The notes: generated from the sequence alone by a model not told the origin. Positions 9,272 to 17,538 are shown, numbered from the stretch's first letter. The stretch is 64,000 nucleotides of DNA from Ruegeria spongiae (GCF_023502395.1 NZ_JAMFMB010000001.1:62001-126000); one strand, 5' to 3'. Made by a program: numbers and translations.

Positions 9272-9709
9272 ATGTCCGACATTAGACTGCGATCCGCCGA
9301 GCCTGCTGATCTGCCCGAGCTGGAGCGGGTCATCACATCCGCCTATGCCGCCGAACGTGCCCGGCTGAGCGGTATCCCGGATGTTACCGATGGGTTGGAT
9401 GCGCATATCCGCGACGACATCGTGCATCTTGCTGAACGGGCGGGCCGGGTTCTTGGCGTCATCGTTCTGATCCGAAAGGAGGCGGCCCTGCTGGTCGCCA
9501 ATCTCGCGGTCTCTGCCGAGGCGCAGGGCACCGGCATCGGTGGCCGCCTGATGCAGATGGCCGAAGATGCTGCGCGTGAGATGGGATATGCCCGGATGAC
9601 CCTGCGCACCCATGTGGGCCTGTCGGGGACCCGCCGTTTCTATGTCGCCTTGGGCTGGGACGAGACAGGCGTGAGCGGGCAGGTGGTGTCCATGCAAAAG
9701 ACCCTCTGA
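9272..9709 (+). CDS. GNAT-family N-acetyltransferase
   Basis: A 145-residue GCN5-related acetyltransferase. Start at ATG 9272 because AAAGGAGG ends eight bases upstream. The acetyl-CoA-binding motif A is AVSAEAQGTGIGGRLMQMAE (about 81-100), a clear Q-x-x-G-x-G/A pattern, and motif B follows around RRFYVALGW (about 124-132). The acceptor is unknown; a small free amine or a protein N-terminus are both possible. It diverges from guaA with 81 bases between the start codons. Confidence 0.88.
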   Translation: MSDIRLRSAEPADLPELERVITSAYAAERARLSGIPDVTDGLDAHIRDDIVHLAERAGRVLGVIVLIRKEAALLVANLAVSAEAQGTGIGGRLMQMAEDAAREMGYARMTLRTHVGLSGTRRFYVALGWDETGVSGQVVSMQKTL

Positions 9710-9764
9710 CCGCGCGGGCATACAGGTCCGGTGATCGCGGAACCCTTCGGAACGTAAGGTCGTG

Positions 9765-9847
9765 TTGGACCGGTGACTGTTCATCGCCTAGTAACCGAGA
9801 CCACGCATTGGGGGTGATCTGCGAGCAGATGCCTTGAGAGCACCCCC
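9765..9847 (+). promoter_or_regulatory. promoter and nested hairpin ahead of the SDR gene
   Basis: TTGGAC (9765-9770), an 18-base spacer and TAGTAA (9789-9794) form a weak sigma-70-like promoter. Just after its expected start point, GGGGGTG (9810-9816) pairs with CACCCCC (9841-9847). Inside, ATCTGC (9817-9822) pairs with GCAGAT (9825-9830), leaving a ten-base single-stranded bulge (9831-9840). The element ends 25 bases before the SDR ATG. It could be a regulatory leader or only a stabilising hairpin; no known riboswitch core was recognised. Confidence 0.4.
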
Positions 9848-9872
9848 GCCCACGGCGACAGGGAGACAGCGC

Positions 9873-10679
9873 ATGACCACGGACAGGATTGCATTCATCA
9901 CCGGCGCGACCGGAGGCATCGGACAAGCCGCCGCCGCGCATTTTCACGACAGCGGTTACCGGCTCTGGCTCTGTGGTCGGGACGAGACCATTCTGGGCGA
10001 ATTGGCCGCGCGCTACCCGACCGCCCGGATCAGCAAGTCCGACCTGGCTGATCCGCACTCGCTCGAGGCACTCTGCGCCGAGGTTGCCGCCTCATCCGAG
10101 CGGATTTCCGTGGGGTTGGTGAATGCAGGGATCGTCAAACCCGGCCACGCCGTTGATCTGGAACGCGCAGAGATTTGTCGCCATCTCGATATCAACCTGC
10201 GCGCCGCCACGCATCTGAGCCAGGCGCTGGCGCAGCATATGAAGCAGCACGGTGACGGCCACATCATCGGTACGCAATCCGCGGCCAGCTTTGTCGCCTT
10301 GCCGGGCAGCGCCGCTTACACCGCCAGCAAGTTCGGCATTCGCGGCTATTACCTGTCCTTGGCCGAGGAACTGCGCGCGCATGGTATTGCCGTGACGTCG
10401 ATCTATCCCAATGCGATCGACACGCCGATGTTGCGATATGAGGCAGCCAATGGCGGCAGCGCGCTGAACTTCCTGTCCACGCCCTCAACCACCGATGATG
10501 TGGTTGCCGCCTTGAAACGGGCGCAAAAGGGCAAGAAGCTGGAATATTTCGTGCCGCGCTCGGATGTGGTGACCGCAAGATTGCTGACCGCTTTTCCCGG
10601 GCTGATGCGGCTGCTTTATCCGACGCTCAACCGCATGGGTGAAAAGGGACGGCAGAAGTTTCTGAAGCAGATAGAGTAA
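9873..10679 (+). CDS. short-chain dehydrogenase/reductase
   Basis: A 268-residue classical SDR. The NAD(P)-binding motif TGATGGIGQ is at 10-18, the NAG motif (VNAG) at 83-86, the catalytic serine around 136-139 in TQSAAS, and Tyr149/Lys153 in YTASK. Start at ATG 9873 with AGGGAGA upstream. The arginine in CGRDE (about 36) at the end of beta-2 favours NADP(H). The oxidised or reduced substrate cannot be read. It lies 163 bases ahead of the MttB-family gene on the same strand, so a shared role in one-carbon metabolism is possible but unproven. Confidence 0.93.
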   Translation: MTTDRIAFITGATGGIGQAAAAHFHDSGYRLWLCGRDETILGELAARYPTARISKSDLADPHSLEALCAEVAASSERISVGLVNAGIVKPGHAVDLERAEICRHLDINLRAATHLSQALAQHMKQHGDGHIIGTQSAASFVALPGSAAYTASKFGIRGYYLSLAEELRAHGIAVTSIYPNAIDTPMLRYEAANGGSALNFLSTPSTTDDVVAALKRAQKGKKLEYFVPRSDVVTARLLTAFPGLMRLLYPTLNRMGEKGRQKFLKQIE

Positions 10680-10842
10680 CGCACGCGCCGCAGACGGCCC
10701 CAGTTTTCCGCATTCCGTCGCAATTTGACTGCCCGGTTGTGCGTCCATGTCGCTTTTCCCCCTATTGCGCCGCAATCTTTCGGCGTGCGGGTCGCTTCAC
10801 CCGATAGAAACGACTCGAACACGCAGTGTAGGGGAAATACCC

Positions 10843-12387
10843 ATGGCAGAAGCAGCAGCGCGCCGCAGGGGCCGGGGCGGCGGCGGGGCCGCGCGCCGGG
10901 CCGAACGGTCGGCGGTCAGGATCGAAACCGCGAAGTATATCGAGCGGAACATTCCGAATTTCGAAGTGCTTACGGAAGAGGCGCTCGATATCATCGAGGC
11001 CAACGCCGAAACCGTGCTGGAAGAGATCGGCGTCAATTTCGTCGATAACCCCAAAGCGCTCGAGCGTTGGCGCGAGGCGGGGGCCGATGTGGACGGCGAA
11101 CGTGTGCGCCTGCCAAAGGGGCTGGCCAGAAAGCTATGCGCCACTGCCCCGAAAGAGTTCACCCAGCACGCTCGCAACCCCGAGAAGTCGGTGGTGATCG
11201 GCGGGCGCAACCTGGTGCTGGCCCCGGTCTATGGTCCACCTTTCGTGCGCGATGCCGAGGGCGGCCGCCGCTATGCCACGATGGAGGATTTCAGCAAGTT
11301 CGTGAAGCTGGGCTACATGTCGAAATGGCTGCACCATTCCGGCGGCACGGTCTGCGAGCCCACGGATGTGCCGGTGAACAAACGTCATCTGGACATGCTG
11401 CACGCCCATATGACGCTCAGCGACAAGCCCTTCATGGGCTCGGTCACCGATCCCAGCCGGGCGCGCGATTCGGTCGAGATGTGCGAGGTTCTGTTCGGAA
11501 AGGAGTTCGTGCAGGACAACACCGTGATGACCTCGCTCATCAACATCAACTCGCCAATGACTTTCGACGATGTGATGATGGGCGCGCTCGAGGTCTATGC
11601 CGCCAGCAATCAGGGCTGCATCATCTCGCCCTTCATCGTGGGCGGCGCGATGGCGCCGGTCTCGGTGGCGGGCACGCTGACGCAGGTGTTGGCCGAGGTC
11701 ATGGCGGGCATTGCCTATAGCCAGTTGATCCGTCACGGTGCGCCGGTGATCTTCGGGGCGTTTGTGTCCTCGATCGACATGAATTCCGGCGCCCCCACCT
11801 TTGGCACGCCCGAGGCATCCATGGTCACCTATGGCGCAGGCCAGCTGGCCCGGCGCCTGGGGCTGCCGTTCCGCTCGGCAGGCTCGTTCTGCGGCTCGAA
11901 ACTGCCCGATGCGCAAGCGGCTTATGAAACCGCGAATTCGCTGAATATGGGGCTGCTGGCAGGTGTGAACTTCATGCTGCATTCCTGCGGTTGGCTGGAA
12001 GGCGGTCTGGTCGCGGATTTCGAGAAATTCGTGATGGATGCCGACCAGTTGGGCGTTCTGCACGGGCTGGCCAAGGGCGTGCCCGTCGACGAAGAATCGC
12101 AGGCCATGGATGCGATCCGCGAGGTCGGTCCCGGCGGGCATTATCTGGGCTGCGCCCATACCCAGGCCAATTTCAAGTCTGCGTTCTGGAAGTCGGAACT
12201 GCTGGATTACAAACCGTTCGAAACCTGGGAGGAAGAGGGCGGCCGCGACACGCGGATGCTGGCAAGCGAGCGGGTCGAATTCCTGCTGGCCAATTACCAG
12301 CAGCCCACCCTCGACCCGGCCATCGCCGAGGCGCTTCTGGCCTATGTCGCCGACAAGAAGGCCTCGATGCCCGACGCTTTCATGTAA
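10843..12387 (+). CDS. MttB-family (trimethylamine methyltransferase-like) corrinoid methyltransferase, non-pyrrolysine
   Basis: A 514-residue member of the MttB superfamily, which moves a methyl group from a quaternary or tertiary amine to a cob(I)alamin carrier protein. Start at ATG 10843 after GGGGAAA. The first 25 residues are a low-complexity Arg/Gly/Ala tail (MAEAAARRRGRGGGG) that is not part of the catalytic barrel. Conserved family stretches include MGSVTDPSRARDSVEMCE, INSPMTFDDVMMGALEVYA and MNSGAPTFGTPEAS. There is no internal TAG, so it lacks the pyrrolysine of the archaeal trimethylamine enzyme and belongs with the bacterial non-Pyl members, some of which demethylate glycine betaine or related compounds. 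A candidate carrier protein lies about 11 kb away. The 3' end overlaps the DUF6477 gene by 8 bases. Confidence 0.92.
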   Translation: MAEAAARRRGRGGGGAARRAERSAVRIETAKYIERNIPNFEVLTEEALDIIEANAETVLEEIGVNFVDNPKALERWREAGADVDGERVRLPKGLARKLCATAPKEFTQHARNPEKSVVIGGRNLVLAPVYGPPFVRDAEGGRRYATMEDFSKFVKLGYMSKWLHHSGGTVCEPTDVPVNKRHLDMLHAHMTLSDKPFMGSVTDPSRARDSVEMCEVLFGKEFVQDNTVMTSLININSPMTFDDVMMGALEVYAASNQGCIISPFIVGGAMAPVSVAGTLTQVLAEVMAGIAYSQLIRHGAPVIFGAFVSSIDMNSGAPTFGTPEASMVTYGAGQLARRLGLPFRSAGSFCGSKLPDAQAAYETANSLNMGLLAGVNFMLHSCGWLEGGLVADFEKFVMDADQLGVLHGLAKGVPVDEESQAMDAIREVGPGGHYLGCAHTQANFKSAFWKSELLDYKPFETWEEEGGRDTRMLASERVEFLLANYQQPTLDPAIAEALLAYVADKKASMPDAFM

Positions 12388-12682
12388 GGCAATCCGGGGC
12401 GCGGCTGGCCTTGAGCAGCTGCGCCTCGCCCATCATTGCGATCAGCAGATCAAGGTGACGGATGACGGAATAGCCCGCATCGTCGCTGCGGCGGCGTTCG
12501 TCCAGTTCGCGTTCCAATTCCATAAGGCGCATCAGCGATGCAGCCGGGCGCGGCAGCGTGCCATAACCCAGGATGCGCGGCAGGTGACGGTCGCGGCGGT
12601 ATTCCTGCACGCCATGGCGGGCCGCCCGGATCAGCAGGCGCGGGCGGCGGAGCGTGGAAAGCATGGTGGTCAGGTCTTGCAT
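12380..12682 (-). CDS. DUF6477-family small protein
   Basis: A 100-residue protein beginning MQDLTTMLSTLRRPRLLIRA; start at ATG 12682 because GAGGGAC lies just upstream. Rich in arginine and predicted all-helical, with no signal peptide or membrane segment. It resembles a short Rhodobacterales-restricted family known as DUF6477, which has no assigned function. It is divergent from the DUF6456 gene across a 233-base AT-richer region. I associate this pairing with other Rhodobacterales genomes, which would suggest a functional link, but this is from memory and not checked. Confidence 0.75.
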   Translation of the reverse strand: MQDLTTMLSTLRRPRLLIRAARHGVQEYRRDRHLPRILGYGTLPRPAASLMRLMELERELDERRRSDDAGYSVIRHLDLLIAMMGEAQLLKASRAPDCLT

Positions 12683-12823
12683 GGTCTGTCCCTCGTGGTT
12701 TTTTGCGTCTTTCTCCTTTTGCTGCACAACCTTGGCGGGTGTTGCCGGGTCGGCACTCGCACCGTTCTCTGGGTTCAGTCCTGTTTATCAATTTTAAACA
12801 ATAGTTTCCCCAGGGGTTCGCCC

Positions 12824-12839
12824 TTAACAAACAGGTAAC
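12824..12839. promoter_or_regulatory. CtrA-like binding site between the DUF6477 and DUF6456 genes
   Basis: TTAA (12824-12827), seven bases, then GTAAC (12835-12839). This is one mismatch from the alphaproteobacterial CtrA consensus TTAA-N7-TTAAC. It lies in the shared upstream region of two divergent genes, 76 bases before the DUF6456 start. A single near-match can occur by chance in an AT-rich gap. Confidence 0.35.
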
Positions 12840-12915
12840 AAATGCTCCCATAGGTTGTTTCTGTTTGTCAGGGGACTCGCGGGGGCACCAAGGGATGACA
12901 AAATAAGGGTACGAT

Positions 12916-14019
12916 ATGATGAATGACGGGTCCGGCTTTATTGTTCCGGCATGGGTTCCTGAAGGCGCCCGGCGCTACCTGGCGCATACCGAAGCAGGAC
13001 ATTCCATCCGAGAACTGGCACGTGGGGCAGGGTGCCACGCCTCGACGGTTCTGAGACAGATTCGCAAGGTTGAGATGCGCCGGGACGATCCGCTGGTGGA
13101 TGCGGCGCTGCAGAACCTCGCCACGTCACATTTCCCGTCGCGGACGAAACCGCAACCAACCGATGCGCAGTGGGAAAGCGACCCGGTCGAGGAGCAACCC
13201 GTCGACAAGGCGATGTTCGATCACGAAGCGGCACGGGTGCTGCGGCGGCTTTGCGAAACCGGTGCGGTTCTGGCGGTGGCCGAGGATATGGACAAGGCGG
13301 TCGTGGTGCGCGACAGCGGCGCGGCCAATACCCGCACGGCCGTGGTGGCCGCCGCGATTGCGCAGGCGCTGGCGCTGAACGAGTGGATTTCCTGTGACAA
13401 GCCGGGGCGGATCTGCCGCTATCGGATCACCGCCGCCGGGCGGGCCGCCCTTGGTCAGTTGCTGGCCGAGGCTGAAAACCGCGCCCGCCGCGCCCGCGAA
13501 GACGGCATGGCCGAGGCGCAGGCCAGTTTCGCCGGACCCGCAACAGAGATACCAGGGCATGAGAATGCGCGCCGCAAGATGCGTTATGGTCTGGCCGAAA
13601 GCCCGCTGGCCGCGCTGGCGCGCCGCAAGGATCGCGACGGCAAACCGTTTCTGGCCGAGGATCTGGTGCGCGCCGGTGAGCGGTTGCGCGAGGATTTCGA
13701 ATTGGCGCAGATCGGTCCCAATGTCGCCCAAAGCTGGGAGGGGTTTTTGACGGGAAAATGCGGCGGCAATCGGCCGGGCGATCCGGTCAGCGGCGGGTCT
13801 TCGACGGCGCGGGACCGGGTGGCGCGCGCGCTCAGCGATCTGGGGCCGGGGCTGAGCGAGGTGGCGCTGCGCTGCTGCTGCTATCTCGAAGGGCTGGAAC
13901 TGGCGGAAAAGCGTCTGAGCTGGTCGGCGCGGTCGGGCAAGATCGTGCTGCGCATCGCCTTGCAGCGGCTCAAACGGCATTACGAAATGGCGTGTGAGGC
14001 GGACGCCATGATCGGCTGA
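12916..14019 (+). CDS. DUF6456-domain protein with N-terminal helix-turn-helix
   Basis: A 367-residue protein. Residues 17-53 (ARRYLAHTEAGHSIRELARG and on through ASTVLRQIRK) form a helix-turn-helix resembling resolvase or sigma-like domains, so DNA binding is likely. A middle region (about 100-180) looks like a second winged-helix-type fold (RRLCETGAVLAVAEDM, YRITAAGRAAL). The C-terminal 150 residues from SPLAALARRKDRDGKPFL onward match the conserved DUF6456 core of alphaproteobacteria, with a cysteine run RCCCYLEGLE near 316-325. Start ATG 12916 has AAGGG upstream; ATG 12919 is equally possible. Regulatory role is inference. Confidence 0.8.
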   Translation: MMNDGSGFIVPAWVPEGARRYLAHTEAGHSIRELARGAGCHASTVLRQIRKVEMRRDDPLVDAALQNLATSHFPSRTKPQPTDAQWESDPVEEQPVDKAMFDHEAARVLRRLCETGAVLAVAEDMDKAVVVRDSGAANTRTAVVAAAIAQALALNEWISCDKPGRICRYRITAAGRAALGQLLAEAENRARRAREDGMAEAQASFAGPATEIPGHENARRKMRYGLAESPLAALARRKDRDGKPFLAEDLVRAGERLREDFELAQIGPNVAQSWEGFLTGKCGGNRPGDPVSGGSSTARDRVARALSDLGPGLSEVALRCCCYLEGLELAEKRLSWSARSGKIVLRIALQRLKRHYEMACEADAMIG

Positions 14020-14046
14020 GGCCCACGCCTTGCGCATTATTGTTAA

Positions 14047-14066
14047 GGCCCGCCAGATGGCGGGTC
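14047..14066 (+). terminator. hairpin terminator after the DUF6456 gene
   Basis: CCCGCC (14049-14054) pairs with GGCGGG (14059-14064) around a four-base loop, followed by a modestly T-rich stretch (TCCTTCTT). It is 29 bases after the stop codon. Confidence 0.55.
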
Positions 14067-14145
14067 CTTCTTATGTGGAGGACTGTCAAGCGCAACGACT
14101 GACGCTGCGGTGGCTCATTTAGCAAGGCAATGGCAGATTCCAGCC

Positions 14146-14691
14146 GAGGCTGTGTAAAAATTCCTGATGAGAAACGTTTGCCGACAAGGATCGGAGGCAG
14201 GCATGTCGGGCTATTTCGAGGGTTCGGATCGGGGGCAGAAGACGCTGTTTCCAGACCGGGTGGAAGGCTGGATCAGCAAAGAAAACCCTGTCCGCATCAT
14301 CGACCTTTTCGTGGCTGAGATCAATCTTGCGGAAATCGACTTCGCGCGCACGTCCCCGGCGCAGATGGGCGTCCGGGGTTTCATCCGCCGCTTCTGCTGA
14401 AGCTCTTCATCTAGGGCTTTCTGAATCGAGTGCCACCCAGCCCCGGGCGCTGGAGCGGGAGGTCGGGCGCAATGTCGAGGTGATGTGACTGGCGGAGCGA
14501 TTGGCCCCGGACCACAAGACGATTGCCGATTTCCGGCGCGACAACGGTGCTGCGATCCGGAAGACCCGCGCGCAGTTCGTGGAGCTCTGCCGCCGGATCG
14601 GCGTGCTCAAGGGCGACTGTGTCGCGCGCGACGGCAGCAAGTTCAAGGCGATCAACAATCGCGACAAGAACTTCACCAGGGGCAAGATCGC
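14146..14691 (+). mobile_element. decayed IS1182-type insertion sequence, copy 1 (5' part only)
   Basis: Begins at a sharp boundary with GAGGCTGTGTAAAAATTCC, shared with copy 2. The transposase opens at 14203 (MSGYFEGSDRGQKTLFPDRV) and matches the N-terminus of IS1182-family DDE transposases. The reading frame is broken several times: a frameshift near 14365-14375, TAG in place of the Tyr codon of LKLFIYGF (14412), two extra bases near 14440, and TGA in place of Trp (14486-14488). The rest (APDHKTIADFRRDNGAAI, DGSKFKAINNRDKNFT) is in another frame. It stops abruptly where integrase sequence begins; no 3' end is present. Inactive. Confidence 0.8.
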
Positions 14692-14975
14692 GTGTTCGGC
14701 TGGCATTCCAGAGAGAACCTGTATGGATACTGGAAGGACATTTGCCGTGAGGCTGGGGTGGAATACATCACGCCGCATGAGGTCATGCGTCACACCTTCG
14801 CCACCAACTTGCACAACAAGCTGGGCATGCCGGCCTCTGACATTGTCGCCACTGGCCGGTGGTCGCTGGGCAGTACCGTTATATCCAGCGGGTCTACATC
14901 CACAGCGATGAGACCGGACGGGTGGCGGCTGAGAAGTTGGAGGGTCTGAGGCGGCAGAGAAAGGCGGAAGAGTGA
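14692..14975 (+). pseudogene. C-terminal remnant of a tyrosine recombinase (integrase)
   Basis: Only the C-terminal catalytic part survives, joined directly to the truncated IS. It reads FGWHSRENLYGYWKDICREA, then TPHEVMRHTFATNL with the box II His-x-x-Arg pair, then ASDIVATGRWS. After that a frameshift near 14872 moves the rest, QYRYIQRVYIHSDETGR with the candidate nucleophilic tyrosine, into another frame, ending at TGA 14973-14975. It points toward, and ends 101 bases from, the 3' end of tRNA-Asn, the usual place for an integrase of a tRNA-targeted island. Non-functional. Confidence 0.8.
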
Positions 14976-15076
14976 TTCTGGAAACGAAAGTTGCAATAAA
15001 CTTGCAACGACCCCTGAAACACCCATCCTTTGGCAACATCGATGGCGTCGAAACCATTGATATTGAAGGAAACTTT

Positions 15077-15151
15077 TGGCTCCGGCGGTAGGGATCGAAC
15101 CTACGACCAATTGATTAACAGTCAACTGCTCTACCGCTGAGCTACGCCGGA
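15077..15151 (-). tRNA. tRNA-Asn (GTT), copy 1
   Basis: On the minus strand a complete 75-base cloverleaf runs from TCCGGCG to CGCCGGA-G with encoded CCA at 15077-15079. The anticodon loop CTGTTAA gives GTT (Asn). D-arm GCTC/GAGC and T-arm GTAGG-TTCGATC-CCTAC pair cleanly. The gene is identical to the copy at 26336-26410, and about 45 bases of 5' flank are also near-identical. An integrase remnant lies on its 3' side. Confidence 0.97.
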
Positions 15152-15231
15152 ACGGTTCGCGCCATATAGCAATCCCGTTTTACGGCGTCCAGAGGGATTG
15201 CGCGCTTTTCTCACGCTGCCTTCGCGCCTTG

Positions 15232-16146
15232 CTACTGCCGATGGAATGCCGCTTCTGAAGTAAGCGGACCGGTCGGGGTGACCCGCTCGCGGCCCAGAAG
15301 ATCAACAAGGTGCGCAAAGACATTGCGTTCAGCGGCAGGCAGCAGGGCCGGGGGCGTGTCGGTATAGACCTGCTCTGCGATCTGGCGGGCGGTGGCGGAG
15401 CCGCTCTCCAGAGCGGTCAGGATCGCCGCCTCGCGACCCTGACGATGCGCGATGAGCCAGTCGAGCCGTCCGGCAGGGTCCTCGACCGGCGCACCGTGGC
15501 CCGGGTGGAAAACCGACCAGTTGCGCGCGCGCAGTTTGGCGCAGGAGGCCATGAAATCCGTCAGGTCGCCATCGGGCGGCGACACCAGCGAACTGGCCCA
15601 TCCCATCACATGATCGGCGGTGAAGCAGATGTCGCCCCAGCCCAGCGCGACGTGATTGCCCAGATGGCCCGGCGTATGAATCACTTCGAGCGTCCAGTCC
15701 GGGCCTTGCAGGGTCTCGCTGTCGGCAATCTCGATATCGGGGCGGAAGTCGTGGTCGATGCCTTCTCCTCCACCGCCCAACCCGGCGTCAGCCAGTCCGG
15801 CCATGACCGCGCTGCGACCGGCCTTGGGACCGCCAAAGCCATGAACCGGCGCGCCGGTACGTTCTGACAAGGGACGTGCCAGTGGCGAATGATCCAGGTG
15901 GCTGTGGGTCACGATGATATGCGAAATGCGCTGCCCGGGTTCTACAGCGGCCAGAATGGCCTCCAGATGCGCATCGTTGAGCGGGCCGGGGTCGATCACC
16001 GCCAGATCGCTCTGGCCGATCAGATAGGTGTTTGTGCCGCGATAGGTCATCGGCGAGGGGTTGGGCGCCAACACGCGGCGCAGGCCGGGCGACAGCGTGA
16101 CCGCAACGCCTGCGGGCGGATCGAAATCGTCGGGGGGAGGACGCAT
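15232..16146 (-). CDS. MBL-fold metallo-hydrolase (LACTB2-like)
   Basis: A 304-residue metallo-beta-lactamase-fold hydrolase. The zinc motif HSHLDH is at 81-86, a further histidine in HTPGHLGNH (about 166-174), an aspartate in FTADHVMGW, and the terminal histidine in FHPGHG. The start PSPMTYRGTNTYLIG and the C-terminal winged region resemble the beta-lactamase-like-2 group, whose members include endoribonucleases and thioesterase-like enzymes. The substrate is not predictable. It diverges from the histidine kinase gene with 41 bases between, so their promoters overlap. Confidence 0.9.
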   Translation of the reverse strand: MRPPPDDFDPPAGVAVTLSPGLRRVLAPNPSPMTYRGTNTYLIGQSDLAVIDPGPLNDAHLEAILAAVEPGQRISHIIVTHSHLDHSPLARPLSERTGAPVHGFGGPKAGRSAVMAGLADAGLGGGGEGIDHDFRPDIEIADSETLQGPDWTLEVIHTPGHLGNHVALGWGDICFTADHVMGWASSLVSPPDGDLTDFMASCAKLRARNWSVFHPGHGAPVEDPAGRLDWLIAHRQGREAAILTALESGSATARQIAEQVYTDTPPALLPAAERNVFAHLVDLLGRERVTPTGPLTSEAAFHRQ

Positions 16147-16187
16147 CGGCTCTTTCTCTTGGATTCCTGCGCGGTTACCCTTAGCGC

Positions 16188-17507
16188 ATGTCCTTCGATT
16201 GGCTCAAACATTATATGCCGCGTGGCCTTTATGGGCGCGCTGCGCTGATTCTGGTTCTGCCGGTGGCGATGCTGCTGGCGATCATGTCCTTCACCTTCAT
16301 CCAGCGGCACCTTGAGGACGTGACCCAGCAGATGACCGGCACCGTCGTGCGCGAGGTCCGGATGGTGGGCGATCAGGTGGTCGGGGCCGAGACCCAGCAG
16401 GAGTTGATCGCGCGTGTCCGCCCGTTCCTGACATCGCTGAACATGAAGGTCCGGTTCCCGTCGCCACGCGAGGTGCCCGAGGCGGATGGTGTCAGGTTCT
16501 TCGATTACACCGGCGGGGTTGCGCGGGATACGCTGAAGCAAAGCCTGATGGCGGTTCGGGCGATCGAGCTGTTGCCGGACAAGACGGCGCTGATCTATCT
16601 CGACAGCGATCTTGGACCGATTGAACTGACCATAAGCCGGCGGCGCCTGACACCAACAGCACCGCATCAACTGATCGTCACCATGGTGTTCTGCGGCATT
16701 CTGATGACGGCGATCGCCTCGCTTTACATGCGCAACCAGCTGCGTCCGATCACCCGTCTGGCCCGTGCCGCCAAGGCGTTCGGGCGCGGCCAGAACGTTA
16801 CCTACCACCCCGGTGGCGCAACCGAAGTGCGCGAGGCGGGCAATGCCTTCATTGACATGCGGGCCCGGATCGAACGGCAGATCGAACAGCGCACCCTGAT
16901 GCTGTCGGGGGTCAGCCACGATCTGCGCACGCCGCTCACCCGGCTGAAGCTGGGCCTGTCCATGCTGGACGAACAGGATGCCGAGCCGTTGCTGGAAGAC
17001 GTCAACGAGATGCAGCGGCTGGTGGATTCCTTTCTGGATTTCTCTCGCGGTGCCTCCGAGGGCGAGGTCGAGAAGCTGGACCCGCAATCCCTGATCACGC
17101 GCATCGTCGAGGATGCCCAGCGCGCTGGCAAGCCTGTCACCCTTCTGCCGCCCGAGGGCGAGGGCAGCGCCAAACTGCGCCCCGATTCGATTCGCCGTGC
17201 ATTGCAGAACCTGATCGACAATGCGGTCCGCTATGGCAGCCGTGCCGAGGTCAGCGTGGCTTTCACGCCCAAATCGCTGCGTCTGCGGGTCGAGGATGAC
17301 GGGCCGGGCATCCCGCCCGATCAGCGCGGCGAGGCGTTGAAACCCTTCGCCCGGCTTGACCCGTCGCGCAATCAGAACAAAGGCACCGGTGTTGGCTTGG
17401 GGCTTGCCATCGTGGCCGACATCGCCCGCGCCCATGGCGGCACGCTCAGGCTGGGACAAAGCGAGCGGCTGGGCGGGCTCTGCGCCGACATCGTGATCGG
17501 GCGCTAG
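16188..17507 (+). CDS. EnvZ-type sensor histidine kinase, orphan
   Basis: A 439-residue inner-membrane sensor kinase. One membrane segment at about 18-37, a periplasmic domain of about 120 residues, a second segment at about 162-181, a HAMP linker (about 182-235), then the HisKA box SGVSHDLRTPLTRLKLGLSM with His244 as the phosphorylated residue. The HATPase domain shows an N box (LIDNAVRYG), DDGPGIP and GVGLGLAI. The architecture matches EnvZ/OmpR-type systems, but no response regulator is adjacent on either side, so the partner must be elsewhere. Start ATG 16188 has no strong ribosome site. Confidence 0.92.
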   Translation: MSFDWLKHYMPRGLYGRAALILVLPVAMLLAIMSFTFIQRHLEDVTQQMTGTVVREVRMVGDQVVGAETQQELIARVRPFLTSLNMKVRFPSPREVPEADGVRFFDYTGGVARDTLKQSLMAVRAIELLPDKTALIYLDSDLGPIELTISRRRLTPTAPHQLIVTMVFCGILMTAIASLYMRNQLRPITRLARAAKAFGRGQNVTYHPGGATEVREAGNAFIDMRARIERQIEQRTLMLSGVSHDLRTPLTRLKLGLSMLDEQDAEPLLEDVNEMQRLVDSFLDFSRGASEGEVEKLDPQSLITRIVEDAQRAGKPVTLLPPEGEGSAKLRPDSIRRALQNLIDNAVRYGSRAEVSVAFTPKSLRLRVEDDGPGIPPDQRGEALKPFARLDPSRNQNKGTGVGLGLAIVADIARAHGGTLRLGQSERLGGLCADIVIGR

Positions 17508-17538
17508 CGCATCGGCTGGCGAGGAAACGCAACAGGCG

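Noticed and set aside
9730-9760. LexA-like GAAC...GAAC at 9740-9753
   Set aside because: Spacing is six bases, not seven, so it does not fit the box.
10843-12387. In-frame amber (pyrrolysine) codon in the MttB-family gene
   Set aside because: The frame is open throughout, with no TAG.
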